Made by a program: the position numbers and the translations under genes. DNA of 64,000 nucleotides from Robiginitomaculum sp. (lineage in GTDB: Bacteria > Pseudomonadota > Alphaproteobacteria > Caulobacterales > Maricaulaceae), in the NCBI GenBank assembly GCA_021776525.1, contig JAJFFT010000004.1, positions 470,499 to 534,498 on the forward strand, written 5' to 3'. The notes under the pieces were generated by a model that ran no database searches, was not told where the DNA came from, and saw only the letters and a program-made list of their open reading frames with translations. Every line of letters starts with the position of its first letter. Positions within the stretch are counted from its first letter, which is position 1. Positions 20,600 through 29,387 of this stretch are shown piece by piece.

Positions 20600-21664
20600 A
20601 TGACTGACACCGCACCTGTTATTGTAACGGTCAAGGGCCGTATTGGCCGCCTGACGCTGAACCGGCCAAAGGCGTTAAACGCGCTGGATTTGCCAATGAT
20701 CCGCATCATGACCGAGGCTTTGCTTGGTTGGCGCAATGATCCGGCCATTGCCGGTGTGGTCGTTGATGCAGCGGGCGAGAAGGCCTTTTGCGCCGGCGGC
20801 GATATATTGGCACTGACCGGGGCGCGCACCGATGATGATGCCACACCGGCAGAGTTTTATGCACAAGAATATCGCCTCAACACGCTGATCAAGGAATATC
20901 CCAAACCCTATGTGGCGATGATTGATGGTATCGTCATGGGCGGCGGGGTTGGCATTTCGGTGCATGGCATGCGGCGCGTTTGCGGCGATAAAACCCTGTT
21001 CGCCATGCCTGAAACCGGCATTGGGTTTTACCCCGATGTCGGCGGCACGTATTTTCTGCCGCGTCTTGCGGGGCAAACCGGCACCTGGCTGGCGCTGACC
21101 GGTGCACGCCTGAAAGCCGCCGATATTTTTGCGCTGGGCATTGCCACTGATTATGCGCCATCTGAACAACATACACAGATCATCAATCGTTTGGTCGAAG
21201 ATACCAAAACCGGCGAGGATATTGGCGATATTATCGACAGTCTGACCGGCAGGCCGGGGCCGGGCGGTGCGGCGGACCTTCACGCGCAAATTGATCGCGC
21301 TTTTGGTGCAAAGACCATGGATGCCATTTTGGACGCACTGGAAGACGATGGCAGTGACTGGGCGCTCAAGCAGAGAAAAATCCTGCGCTCTAAATCGCCG
21401 ATGGCGCTCAAAGTGACTTTACGTCAAATGCACGAGGGCCAAAACATGCGCTTTCGCGATTGCATGGTGATGGAGCTGGGCCTCAGCCTGAAATTTGTGG
21501 ACGGCGCAGACTTTGCCGAAGGGGTGCGGGCCTTGCTGGTTGATCGCGACAATGCGCCCAATTGGAAGCCCGCCCGGCTGGATGATATCAGCGACGCCAT
21601 GGTTGCCGAATATTTTGTACCGCTGGACGCGGACCAGCGCCTGAGCTTTCTGGATGAGGAATAA
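20600..21664 (+). CDS. 3-hydroxyisobutyryl-CoA hydrolase (enoyl-CoA hydratase family)
   Basis: Crotonase-fold protein of 354 residues. It fits 3-hydroxyisobutyryl-CoA hydrolase by length (about 350, longer than ordinary 260-residue hydratases) and by the motifs GEKAFCAGGDI, GIVMGGGVGISVHG and FAMPETGIGFYPDVGGTYFLPRL. It releases 3-hydroxyisobutyrate from its CoA ester in valine degradation. The ATG at 20600 is 4 bp after the preceding stop; an in-frame upstream codon at 20573 lies inside the previous gene and is less likely. Confidence 0.92.
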   Translation: MTDTAPVIVTVKGRIGRLTLNRPKALNALDLPMIRIMTEALLGWRNDPAIAGVVVDAAGEKAFCAGGDILALTGARTDDDATPAEFYAQEYRLNTLIKEYPKPYVAMIDGIVMGGGVGISVHGMRRVCGDKTLFAMPETGIGFYPDVGGTYFLPRLAGQTGTWLALTGARLKAADIFALGIATDYAPSEQHTQIINRLVEDTKTGEDIGDIIDSLTGRPGPGGAADLHAQIDRAFGAKTMDAILDALEDDGSDWALKQRKILRSKSPMALKVTLRQMHEGQNMRFRDCMVMELGLSLKFVDGADFAEGVRALLVDRDNAPNWKPARLDDISDAMVAEYFVPLDADQRLSFLDEE

Positions 21665-21668
21665 TAGG

Positions 21669-22577
21669 ATGAGCACAATAAAAACCATCGCCTTTATCGG
21701 TCTGGGCAATATGGGCGGTCCGATGGCGGCCAATCTGGTCAAAGGCGGCTTTGACGTGATGGCGTTTGATCTTTCGCAGGACGCCTTGGCACTGGCCAAA
21801 AAAAACGGCTGCTCAACCGCGCAGAGCGTTGCCGAAGCCGTAACGGACAAGGATGCAGTGGTCACCATGTTGCCCGCTGGCAAGCATGTCCGCGCCGTTT
21901 ATGGCGGGGCCGACGGGGTGTTTGCCAGCGCCAAAGCGGGGGCGCTCTTTTGTGATTGCTCGACCATTGATGTGCAAAGCGCTCGCGATGTGGCCACCGA
22001 GGCCAAAAAGCTGGGCTTTACCATGGTCGACAGCCCGGTTTCAGGCGGTGTGGTCGCGGCCGAGGCCGGCACATTGGCGTTTATGGTTGGCGGCACTGAT
22101 GGTGCGTTCGAGGCGGCAATGCCGGTGCTCGACCCGATGGCCAAGGCGGTGCTGCATGCCGGCGGCGACGGGGCCGGGCAGGCGGTCAAAATCTGCAATA
22201 ATATGCTTTTGGGCATTACCATGATCGGCACGGCCGAGGCCTTTGTGCTGGCCAAAAAACTTGGGCTTGATCCTCAGCGATTTTTTGATATTTCCTCAAA
22301 AGCATCCGGGCAAAACTGGTCGATGACTTCCTATTGTCCAGAGCCGGGACCAGTCCCCACATCCCCGGCCAACAATGATTACAAACCCGGCTTTTCGGCG
22401 GCCATGATGCTCAAAGACCTGCGTTTGGCCCAAGACGCCGCGCAAACCTCCGGCACGTCGACACCCTTGGGCGCCGAGGCCCAGGCGCTTTACGCCATGT
22501 TCGATAACCTTGGCGGCGGCAATACCGATTTTTCCGGTATTATCCAAATGCTCAGCGGCGAAATGGGTAAGGACTAG
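21669..22577 (+). CDS. mmsB: 3-hydroxyisobutyrate dehydrogenase
   Basis: NAD-dependent beta-hydroxyacid dehydrogenase of 302 residues. The Rossmann motif is GLGNMGGPMAANLVKGGFDV, the signature region SPVSGGVVAAEAGTLAFMVGG follows, and the catalytic lysine is in GQAVKICNNMLLG. It oxidises 3-hydroxyisobutyrate to methylmalonate semialdehyde. It starts 4 bp after the hydrolase stop, preceded by AGGA. The next enzyme, MmsA, is not in the neighbourhood. Confidence 0.94.
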   Translation: MSTIKTIAFIGLGNMGGPMAANLVKGGFDVMAFDLSQDALALAKKNGCSTAQSVAEAVTDKDAVVTMLPAGKHVRAVYGGADGVFASAKAGALFCDCSTIDVQSARDVATEAKKLGFTMVDSPVSGGVVAAEAGTLAFMVGGTDGAFEAAMPVLDPMAKAVLHAGGDGAGQAVKICNNMLLGITMIGTAEAFVLAKKLGLDPQRFFDISSKASGQNWSMTSYCPEPGPVPTSPANNDYKPGFSAAMMLKDLRLAQDAAQTSGTSTPLGAEAQALYAMFDNLGGGNTDFSGIIQMLSGEMGKD

Positions 22578-22599
22578 CCCTGGCTAGAATGAATAAGGG

Positions 22600-22746
22600 C
22601 GCTCCATCCTTCGACGCGCTCAGGGTGTGGGTTTTTTTGTTCTTCCACCCTTCGAGGCTCTCTTCGTTCGCACCTCAGGATGAGGCGGAGAATAAAATAC
22701 GAACCTCATCTTGAGGTGCGAGCCAAAGGCGAGCCTCGAAAGATGG
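22600..22746. repeat. Large imperfect cruciform, CCTTCGAGG family
   Basis: Inverted copies of one repeat: CCACCCTTCGAGGCTC at 22646-22661 pairs with GAGCCTCGAAAGATGG near 22731-22746, and GCACCTCAGGATGAGG pairs with CCTCATCTTGAGGTGC. The loop is about 16 bp. A partial third copy (CATCCTTCGACGCGCTCAGG) precedes it, followed by GGTGTGGGTTTTTTTG, which could end transcription of the valine operon. Confidence 0.75.
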
Positions 22747-22815
22747 AAAGCAATATACCCCAACCAGTCCGGTGTGGGATAAGGTTGAGCAATTCTCGCC
22801 TCGATAACACACTGC

Positions 22816-22895
22816 GTGTCGTCCCGGCCTTGAGCCGGGATCCATACAGCCTATGGATATTCACAATAGATCCCGGATTAAATCCGGGATGACAC
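22816..22895. repeat. Compound GTC(A/G)TCCCGG palindrome
   Basis: Same architecture as the element after ssb: GTGTCGTCCCGG...GCCGGGATC, a TATTCACAAT spacer, then GATCCCGGATTAAATCCGGGATGACAC split over 22869-22895. The conserved inner spacer shows that the compound form spreads or is kept as a unit. Confidence 0.8.
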
Positions 22896-23129
22896 AAGTG
22901 GCATGGGATGACACGTCAATAAGGTTATCCCGTGGATAGCAAAGCCTAGGGTCAATTACCCCTTAGCGACCCCTTAAGCTGTCCGTCATTTACCCCTCAA
23001 ATTTCCAATATTGTCCCTTAAACGTCCCTTAAAAGCCGCTTATTGTCCCTCTTTGCCCCTGTCATTATCGGGGATAAAACAGCCCTGTCCGCGATCAGGG
23101 CAGGCCACGTACAATGGTGCAATTTAAAC

Positions 23130-23879
23130 CTAGCGCACGTGGGATGCGCCATTGATGTCAAACGTTGCACCGGTGGCCGACGGGCAGGCCCCAGAGAGCA
23201 AAAATGCTGTCAGGGACGCGATCTCTTGCGGTTCGGCCATGCGGCCCAGTGGGATTTCAGACAAGGCCAATTTTAGCTTTTCGCCGCCTTTTGGGGCCAT
23301 GTCGGTGTTGATCCAGCCCGGCGTGATGGCATAGCAGAGGATGTTATCCCCGGCCAAGGCCCGTGCCAGGGTTCTGGTATGCGCTAAAATGCCGCCTTTG
23401 GCGGCCGCATAGGCGTCGTGATGCACATCATCACCGCGAATGCCGGCCCGCGAGGCGATGTTGACGATCGTGCCGCCGCCCTGTGCCCGAAAATCGGCGA
23501 CTGCACACCGGCTCAGCTCGGCCGGGGCAATCAGGTTGACCGCCAGATTGGCATCCCAGGATTGTCGCCAGGTCTCTATATCGCCGCTTAAGGGGCTGGC
23601 CGGGTCGATCCCGGCATTGTTGACCAAAGCGGTGATCGGTGTGCCAAATGCGGCGGCTGCGGCCCACAGGCGTGTTCCTGCGCCCGGCTGGCGCAAGTCT
23701 TCACCAAGGCAGCCCAGAACAGACACGCCCAGCCGTTCTTGCAGATCTCGTGCGGCGGTTTCATTGGCGCTGTAATGCACAATAACTTTTGCGCCATTTT
23801 GGACGCATTGTTCGGCAATCGCTGCACCAAGTCCGCGTGATGATCCGGTGATGAGAATCGTTTGGTTGTTCAAGGTCAT
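23130..23879 (-). CDS. Short-chain dehydrogenase/reductase
   Basis: Classical SDR of 249 residues. The cofactor motif is GSSRGLGAAIAE, NNAG follows, and the catalytic Ser and YxxxK lie in IASRAGIRGDDVHHDAYAAAKGG. It looks like a 3-oxoacyl-ACP reductase (FabG)-type enzyme, but the substrate is open. I place the start at the internal ATG at 23879 (MTLNNQTILITG) rather than 10 codons upstream, because SDRs begin just before the first strand. It is divergent from the MFS gene. Confidence 0.85.
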   Translation of the reverse strand: MTLNNQTILITGSSRGLGAAIAEQCVQNGAKVIVHYSANETAARDLQERLGVSVLGCLGEDLRQPGAGTRLWAAAAAFGTPITALVNNAGIDPASPLSGDIETWRQSWDANLAVNLIAPAELSRCAVADFRAQGGGTIVNIASRAGIRGDDVHHDAYAAAKGGILAHTRTLARALAGDNILCYAITPGWINTDMAPKGGEKLKLALSEIPLGRMAEPQEIASLTAFLLSGACPSATGATFDINGASHVR

Positions 23880-23993
23880 GAGGCCAACATAAGGGGTGCG
23901 TTTGGCCATGGTAAGGGCAAATACAATCCATGGTCGTGCAGATTTTGCTATGCTCTGCGCGAAATTACAGGGATAAAGACAGCAGAAAAAATA

Positions 23994-25304
23994 ATGCGCG
24001 TCGCGCCGGGGTTTTATATGAGTATGTCAGGCGTGGCCGCCAAGCGGCCCGGTCTTTATCGCAATATCGTTCTTGGGTCGCTGTTTGTGATCTATACGTT
24101 TAACTTTGTTGATCGCCTTATTTTTAGCGTGTTGCAGGAGCCTATCCGCCACGAGCTTGGCCTCAGTGATTTGCAAATCGGGGTCTTAAGTGGTCTGGCC
24201 TTTGCAGTATTTTACACCGCTGTTGGCTTGCCCATTGCATGGGCCGCAGATCGGTTTAACCGGGTCAACATTATCAGTGTTTCTTTGGCAATCTGGAGCC
24301 TGTTTACCGCCGCATCCGGGTTGGCGCTGAATTTCTGGCACTTGTTTTTTGCCCGCCTTGGGGTGGGGTTTGGCGAAGCCGGGTGTACGCCGCCTTCACA
24401 TTCGCTGATGTCTGATTATTTCGATGCCAAACAGCGCACCAGGGCCATCGCCATTTACTCTCTTGGCATTCCGGTCGGCAGCCTTCTTGGGCTGATGGGC
24501 GGTGGCTGGGTGGTTGAAAACATGGGCTGGCGCGAAGCATTCTTTATTGTCGGCTTGCCGGGCCTTGTGGTCGCGGTTCTGGCGAAGTTGATTATCAAAG
24601 AGCCAAAACGCGGCAATTTTGATGCGAAGGCCGTTGATCCTGTGCCGTTTGCGGCGGTTTTTAAGACCCTGATGTCCAAGCCGGCTTTCTGGATGCTGAG
24701 CCTTGGGGCATCCCTTACATCGCTGGGCGGTTATGCTGTGTCCGCATGGATGGTGCCGCATTTCATTCGCAGTTTCCATATGGGGTATTCAGAAGTCGGC
24801 CTCAAATTTGGCCTGGTGGGTATTGTGCCGATGGCCATTGGAACCTATCTGGGCGGCTGGTTAAGCGATCATCTGGGGCAGAAAAGCCTGAAATGGTATG
24901 CGCTGGTACCAATGCTCTCCAGCGCGGTGATGGCGCCAATGTTTTTCGTTGCCCTGCAAATGCAAAACCCATGGATATTGATGGCCATTTGGGTCATTCC
25001 GGCAATATGCAGCGGTATCTGGTTTGCCCCGGTTTTTGGCTCGATCCAAAACCTGGTTCCCCCGAACATGCGGGCGTTTTCCTCGTCGATCAATTTGTTC
25101 ATTATCAATATTATTGGCTTGGGTATTGGGCCTACCCTGACCGGTGGCCTGTCTACATATTTCACCTTGCCCGATGGCAGCAATGCCGGGGAGGCCCTGC
25201 AAATGGCGCTGTCTATTGTGGTTTGGGTCTATGTACTGGCGGCCGGTTTATATTTTCTGGCGTCTCGTACCATTGCTGAAAACTGGTATGGGGACGGACA
25301 TTAA
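23994..25304 (+). CDS. MFS transporter, spinster-like
   Basis: Twelve-helix major facilitator transporter of about 436 residues. The N-terminal segment FVIYTFNFVDRLIFSVLQEPIRHELGLSD and the loop AADRFNRVNII are typical of the spinster-like/sphingolipid-transporter-like MFS group abundant in Alphaproteobacteria; the second-half loop is GWLSDHLGQ. The substrate is unknown. The start could also be the ATG at 24018; the open frame reaches back to 23862 into the divergent SDR gene, which is unlikely. Confidence 0.85.
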   Translation: MRVAPGFYMSMSGVAAKRPGLYRNIVLGSLFVIYTFNFVDRLIFSVLQEPIRHELGLSDLQIGVLSGLAFAVFYTAVGLPIAWAADRFNRVNIISVSLAIWSLFTAASGLALNFWHLFFARLGVGFGEAGCTPPSHSLMSDYFDAKQRTRAIAIYSLGIPVGSLLGLMGGGWVVENMGWREAFFIVGLPGLVVAVLAKLIIKEPKRGNFDAKAVDPVPFAAVFKTLMSKPAFWMLSLGASLTSLGGYAVSAWMVPHFIRSFHMGYSEVGLKFGLVGIVPMAIGTYLGGWLSDHLGQKSLKWYALVPMLSSAVMAPMFFVALQMQNPWILMAIWVIPAICSGIWFAPVFGSIQNLVPPNMRAFSSSINLFIINIIGLGIGPTLTGGLSTYFTLPDGSNAGEALQMALSIVVWVYVLAAGLYFLASRTIAENWYGDGH

Positions 25305-25362
25305 GGCATTGCGTGCGCGGATTTTCCCATTGTATGGGGGTTGAGCGGAGCTATAAGGGGAT

Positions 25363-25665
25363 ATGGACCACAAAGCCCGTTATCAAAAACAGAACCATGA
25401 ACTGCTTCGGTTTTTCGCCGGGCACTTGGCCGTTGGCCTGATTGCTGGAGAGGGATTGTTGCTGGGCCTGTTGGTGCTGGATGTGGGCGGTTTGCGCTCG
25501 ATTATCTGGGCGTCTTCGGACAAGGTGGTGGCGCTTGGGCTATTGATCGTGTTCTTTGCGATTACTTTTGGGTCACTGGCCATGGGGACCGGCATTATGG
25601 GCTTGCGCAATCGTAACGAAGAAGACAAACAGCGGCAGAAAATCAAATCAGACCATATTGAATAA
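25363..25665 (+). CDS. Small two-helix membrane protein
   Basis: Protein of 100 residues with two predicted membrane helices (about 25-43 and 54-80) and a charged C-terminus (RNRNEEDKQRQK). No family is recognised. It starts 58 bp after the MFS gene in the same direction, with AAGGGGATATGG around the start, so it is probably co-transcribed. Confidence 0.6.
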   Translation: MDHKARYQKQNHELLRFFAGHLAVGLIAGEGLLLGLLVLDVGGLRSIIWASSDKVVALGLLIVFFAITFGSLAMGTGIMGLRNRNEEDKQRQKIKSDHIE

Positions 25666-25666
25666 C

Positions 25667-25704
25667 GCTTTTGCAGGGCCCGATGCACAAAACTGCGCAA
25701 AAGC
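25667..25704. terminator. Hairpin after the small membrane protein
   Basis: Inverted repeat GCTTTTGC / GCAAAAGC with a 22-bp loop that starts 2 bp after the stop codon. There is no T-run, so it is only a possible transcript end. Confidence 0.35.
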
Positions 25705-25776
25705 ACAGTATGGGCCTTCACAATAGGTAAAAAAACGCTACAACCACCGCTCGCTCGGATGTCACTTTGTGTGGCG

Positions 25777-25808
25777 TTGACAGGGCAAAGTTTTCAGGGG
25801 CACACAAT
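25777..25808 (+). promoter_or_regulatory. Possible promoter of tRNA-fMet
   Basis: TTGACA at 25777-25782 is a perfect -35 hexamer. The best -10 candidate is CACAAT at 25803-25808, with a longer than usual 20-bp spacer. It lies 18 bp before the tRNA, consistent with a tRNA promoter. Confidence 0.35.
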
Positions 25809-25826
25809 AACCCTGAAATGGTTTAA

Positions 25827-27513
<1,687 letters not shown>

Positions 27514-27521
<8 letters not shown>

Positions 27522-27714
27522 AATTGTTCTCCTTTTGTTTTAAGGAACTATAGGGAATCTTGCCTGTTTTTTGAAGCTTTTTATAATCATTTTCGGCAGC
27601 AATGCGGGCAAGGTGTCGAATAAGAGCATCAATATTGGCATCAAGTAATGAGGACGAATTGCTAAATGCATTCCTCATTTCACCATCAATCAATATTTTG
27701 TCTTTATCTTTCAT
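27514..27714 (-). CDS. Small protein coupled to the recombinase
   Basis: Protein of 66 residues, mostly helical and polar (LLDANIDALIRHLARIAAENDYKKL). The family is not recognised. Its stop overlaps the recombinase start by 8 bp, so translation is probably coupled; a recombination directionality factor or a regulator would fit the position, but nothing in the sequence proves this. AAGG precedes the ATG. Confidence 0.65.
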
Positions 27715-27931
27715 ATGCCTTGTAACCCTTGCTATTACTCTATTTTACCATGTTTCTTGGTGTGTATTTCTCACTTTCTATGCTGCACTGCACAAAATAA
27801 TTGGCGAAAATTATTGAACATATTGATTTATATGACAAATCGATGATCGAAATTTTTTACCTTTTCATTCATTTTATTGCAGTTTCAAGGTCACTATACC
27901 GCTGAAACCCTTGTTCTGTCTTGCTTATGGC

Positions 27932-27966
27932 TGCTCAAAATGAGATGAAGTGAGCATGTTTGAGCA
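27932..27966. promoter_or_regulatory. Inverted repeat before the unknown island protein
   Basis: Perfect 8-bp arms TGCTCAAA / TTTGAGCA with a 19-bp spacer, ending 11 bp before the ATG at 27978. It is a likely operator or leader hairpin in the spacer between the divergent recombinase operon and the unknown gene. Confidence 0.45.
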
Positions 27967-27977
27967 GGGAAGTGGTG

Positions 27978-28850
27978 ATGCATTATAATGGGGATTTAGA
28001 GCAGAAAAGAGCTTTGATTAGTGCTTTGCAACTATTGCATCGCAGAGGCGTTAGTTCTGTGCAATTAGAATACGCAATCGTAAAGGCGCGGCGCGAAGGA
28101 AAAATCAGAGGCTTTAAAAGGGATGGAGGTGCGCGTGTATCACGCGCTACAATTGAGCGTTATAGAGACCAATATAATGCTGAAACGTCCAAAATGAAGC
28201 ATAACTCGGCTGGCCTCATGTTTAACTTTCTATTACAGAGTGAAGAGTTTGAGACGCCTTTATTGATGGATTCCATACTTACCGATACGTCACATAAGCT
28301 ATCGCCTCTTATTAGCCATTTTGTAGATAATTTTGGTGCAAAAAAAGGCATGTACGACAAAGAGGTTCTAAAAAGCTTGGTGGGTACTTTTCATGTTTAT
28401 AGGAAGGCTTGGTCTTCGATTGAATCAAAAACATATATTCGCTCAATATTAAAATTTGAACGGCACGGTAACGCATTGATATATACTGATGAACAGGAGT
28501 ATTTTGATCCTGTATCTGACACAGAAGTCAATCAATCGGATACTGGATTTGTGGTGCCATTCAACATGAATGTCGTGATGATAGGTCGGGGCAACAATAA
28601 TGAATTGCTTAAATTTGGTGCTTTGCATGGGTTTGCGCCGTATCCAAATGGTGTAGAGCAGTTGGATTCATTTTATGGAATATACCTTGTCATATATGGT
28701 ATGTGGCAGCAGCTTGGTACTACTATCTATGCTAAACGAGTGCCAACTGATAAGGCGAGGAGTGAATTCTATAGTGAGGGCGAACTTGATGCGGATATTG
28801 AACGTCGTCTTTTAACGGAAATTAAGAAGCAAGCAGAGACGCAATTATAG
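27978..28850 (+). CDS. Unknown island protein, possible initiator or regulator
   Basis: Protein of 290 residues from ATG 27978; GTG 27972 and TTG 27960 are in frame upstream. I do not recognise a family. Residues about 8-60 look like a helix-turn-helix region (VSSVQLEYAIVKARREGKIRGFKRDGGARVS is split here only to describe it: basic, helical, sequence-specific binding is plausible). The C-terminal half is mixed alpha/beta without catalytic motifs. It is divergent from the recombinase operon and followed by a hairpin, structured DNA and four 14-bp iterons, which makes a replication-initiator or copy/transfer-control role possible but unproven. Confidence 0.7.
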   Translation: MHYNGDLEQKRALISALQLLHRRGVSSVQLEYAIVKARREGKIRGFKRDGGARVSRATIERYRDQYNAETSKMKHNSAGLMFNFLLQSEEFETPLLMDSILTDTSHKLSPLISHFVDNFGAKKGMYDKEVLKSLVGTFHVYRKAWSSIESKTYIRSILKFERHGNALIYTDEQEYFDPVSDTEVNQSDTGFVVPFNMNVVMIGRGNNNELLKFGALHGFAPYPNGVEQLDSFYGIYLVIYGMWQQLGTTIYAKRVPTDKARSEFYSEGELDADIERRLLTEIKKQAETQL

Positions 28851-28863
28851 CCTTAAATTGAGC

Positions 28864-28896
28864 GCAAGATGTGTGTGGTAGTACCACACTTCTTGC
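28864..28896. terminator. Strong hairpin after the unknown protein
   Basis: Nested palindrome GCAAGA...GTGTGGTA-G-TACCACAC...TCTTGC starting 14 bp after the stop. There is no T-run, so it may be a terminator, an RNA-stabilising element or part of the structured locus that follows. Confidence 0.5.
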
Positions 28897-28951
28897 CAAA
28901 GGGAGGGCTTAGACGCCGCCCCCCTGTTGGATACCCCCTGCATAATGGTGA

Positions 28952-29036
28952 TGTTCAGGCCATATAGGCACTCACACACCATGACAACGCTTGGCCGTTG
29001 TATCACCATTCAAGGGAGCCTTCGCGCTCCCCTGAA
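28952..29036. repeat. Nested inverted repeats (possible structured RNA or DNA)
   Basis: Outer arms AATGGTGAT (about 28952) and ATCACCATT (about 29011-29019) enclose a smaller hairpin ACAACG-CTTGGC-CGTTGT. Directly after it comes a second hairpin, TTCAAGGGAGC / GCTCCCCTGAA, with a CTTCG-type loop. Such clusters occur in single-strand origins, replication origins and regulatory RNAs. Confidence 0.55.
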
Positions 29037-29044
29037 AACCCCAT

Positions 29045-29100
29045 GACAAGTTCCTTGAGACAATTTCATTGGGACAAATTCTTTGAGACAATTCCATTGC
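29045..29100. repeat. Four tandem 14-bp iterons
   Basis: Units starting at 29045, 29059, 29073 and 29087: GACAAGTTCCTTGA, GACAATTTCATTGG, GACAAATTCTTTGA, GACAATTCCATTGC (consensus GACAANTTCNTTGN). Period and head-to-tail order are exact. Units 1 and 3 and units 2 and 4 are the closest pairs. Regular iterons suggest a binding array for an initiator or repressor. Confidence 0.75.
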
Positions 29101-29387
29101 GGCCAACCCTACGCGGATCGGATGCACGCCAACTTCATCGCAGTTGGATTGCAACATGGGGAAATTTCATCTCTCCCCTAGACCCCATAGAGCAAAGGGT
29201 AGGCATACCCTTACGCAATCCTTGTTATTTACTACAATATTTATCCATTCAATTATAAATGGTGTCAGGTGTAAATTAGATATGCTAGCATGCCCATGAA
29301 CATTAAATGATTGCATTTGATTCGTAATGAGACCTTGTTTATGGGTGATTACGCAATCCTTGGATGCTACCACATAGAGAGAAAAAC

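Larger units (their letters stand above)
22578..23129. other. 552-bp intergenic region filled with repeats
   Basis: No gene is seen. From left to right it holds an ATCCTTCGAGG/CCTCAGGATGAGG cruciform (22600-22746), an unassigned stretch, a compound GTC(A/G)TCCCGG palindrome (22816-22895), and then a stretch (about 22950-23060) with several CCCTTA/GTCCCTTA words at irregular spacing. The flanking genes converge here, so the region needs no promoter. Confidence 0.65.
28851..29387. other. 537-bp structured intergenic region before hsdM
   Basis: I see no convincing gene. The region contains a strong hairpin (28864-28896), nested inverted repeats (28952-29036), four 14-bp iterons (29045-29100), the inverted repeat AAGGGTA/TACCCTT (29195-29212), and a 14-bp direct repeat TTACGCAATCCTTG at 29211-29224 and 29349-29362. 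The promoter of hsdMSR must lie in its right part. Confidence 0.6.

Noticed and set aside
22680-22892. Open frames in both strands of the mmsB-SDR spacer
   Set aside because: They run through palindromic repeats and give no protein features.
28998-29258. Open frame of 86 codons over the iteron region before hsdM
   Set aside because: It lies across hairpins and 14-bp iterons whose period is not a multiple of three, has no recognisable domain and no good ribosome-binding site.
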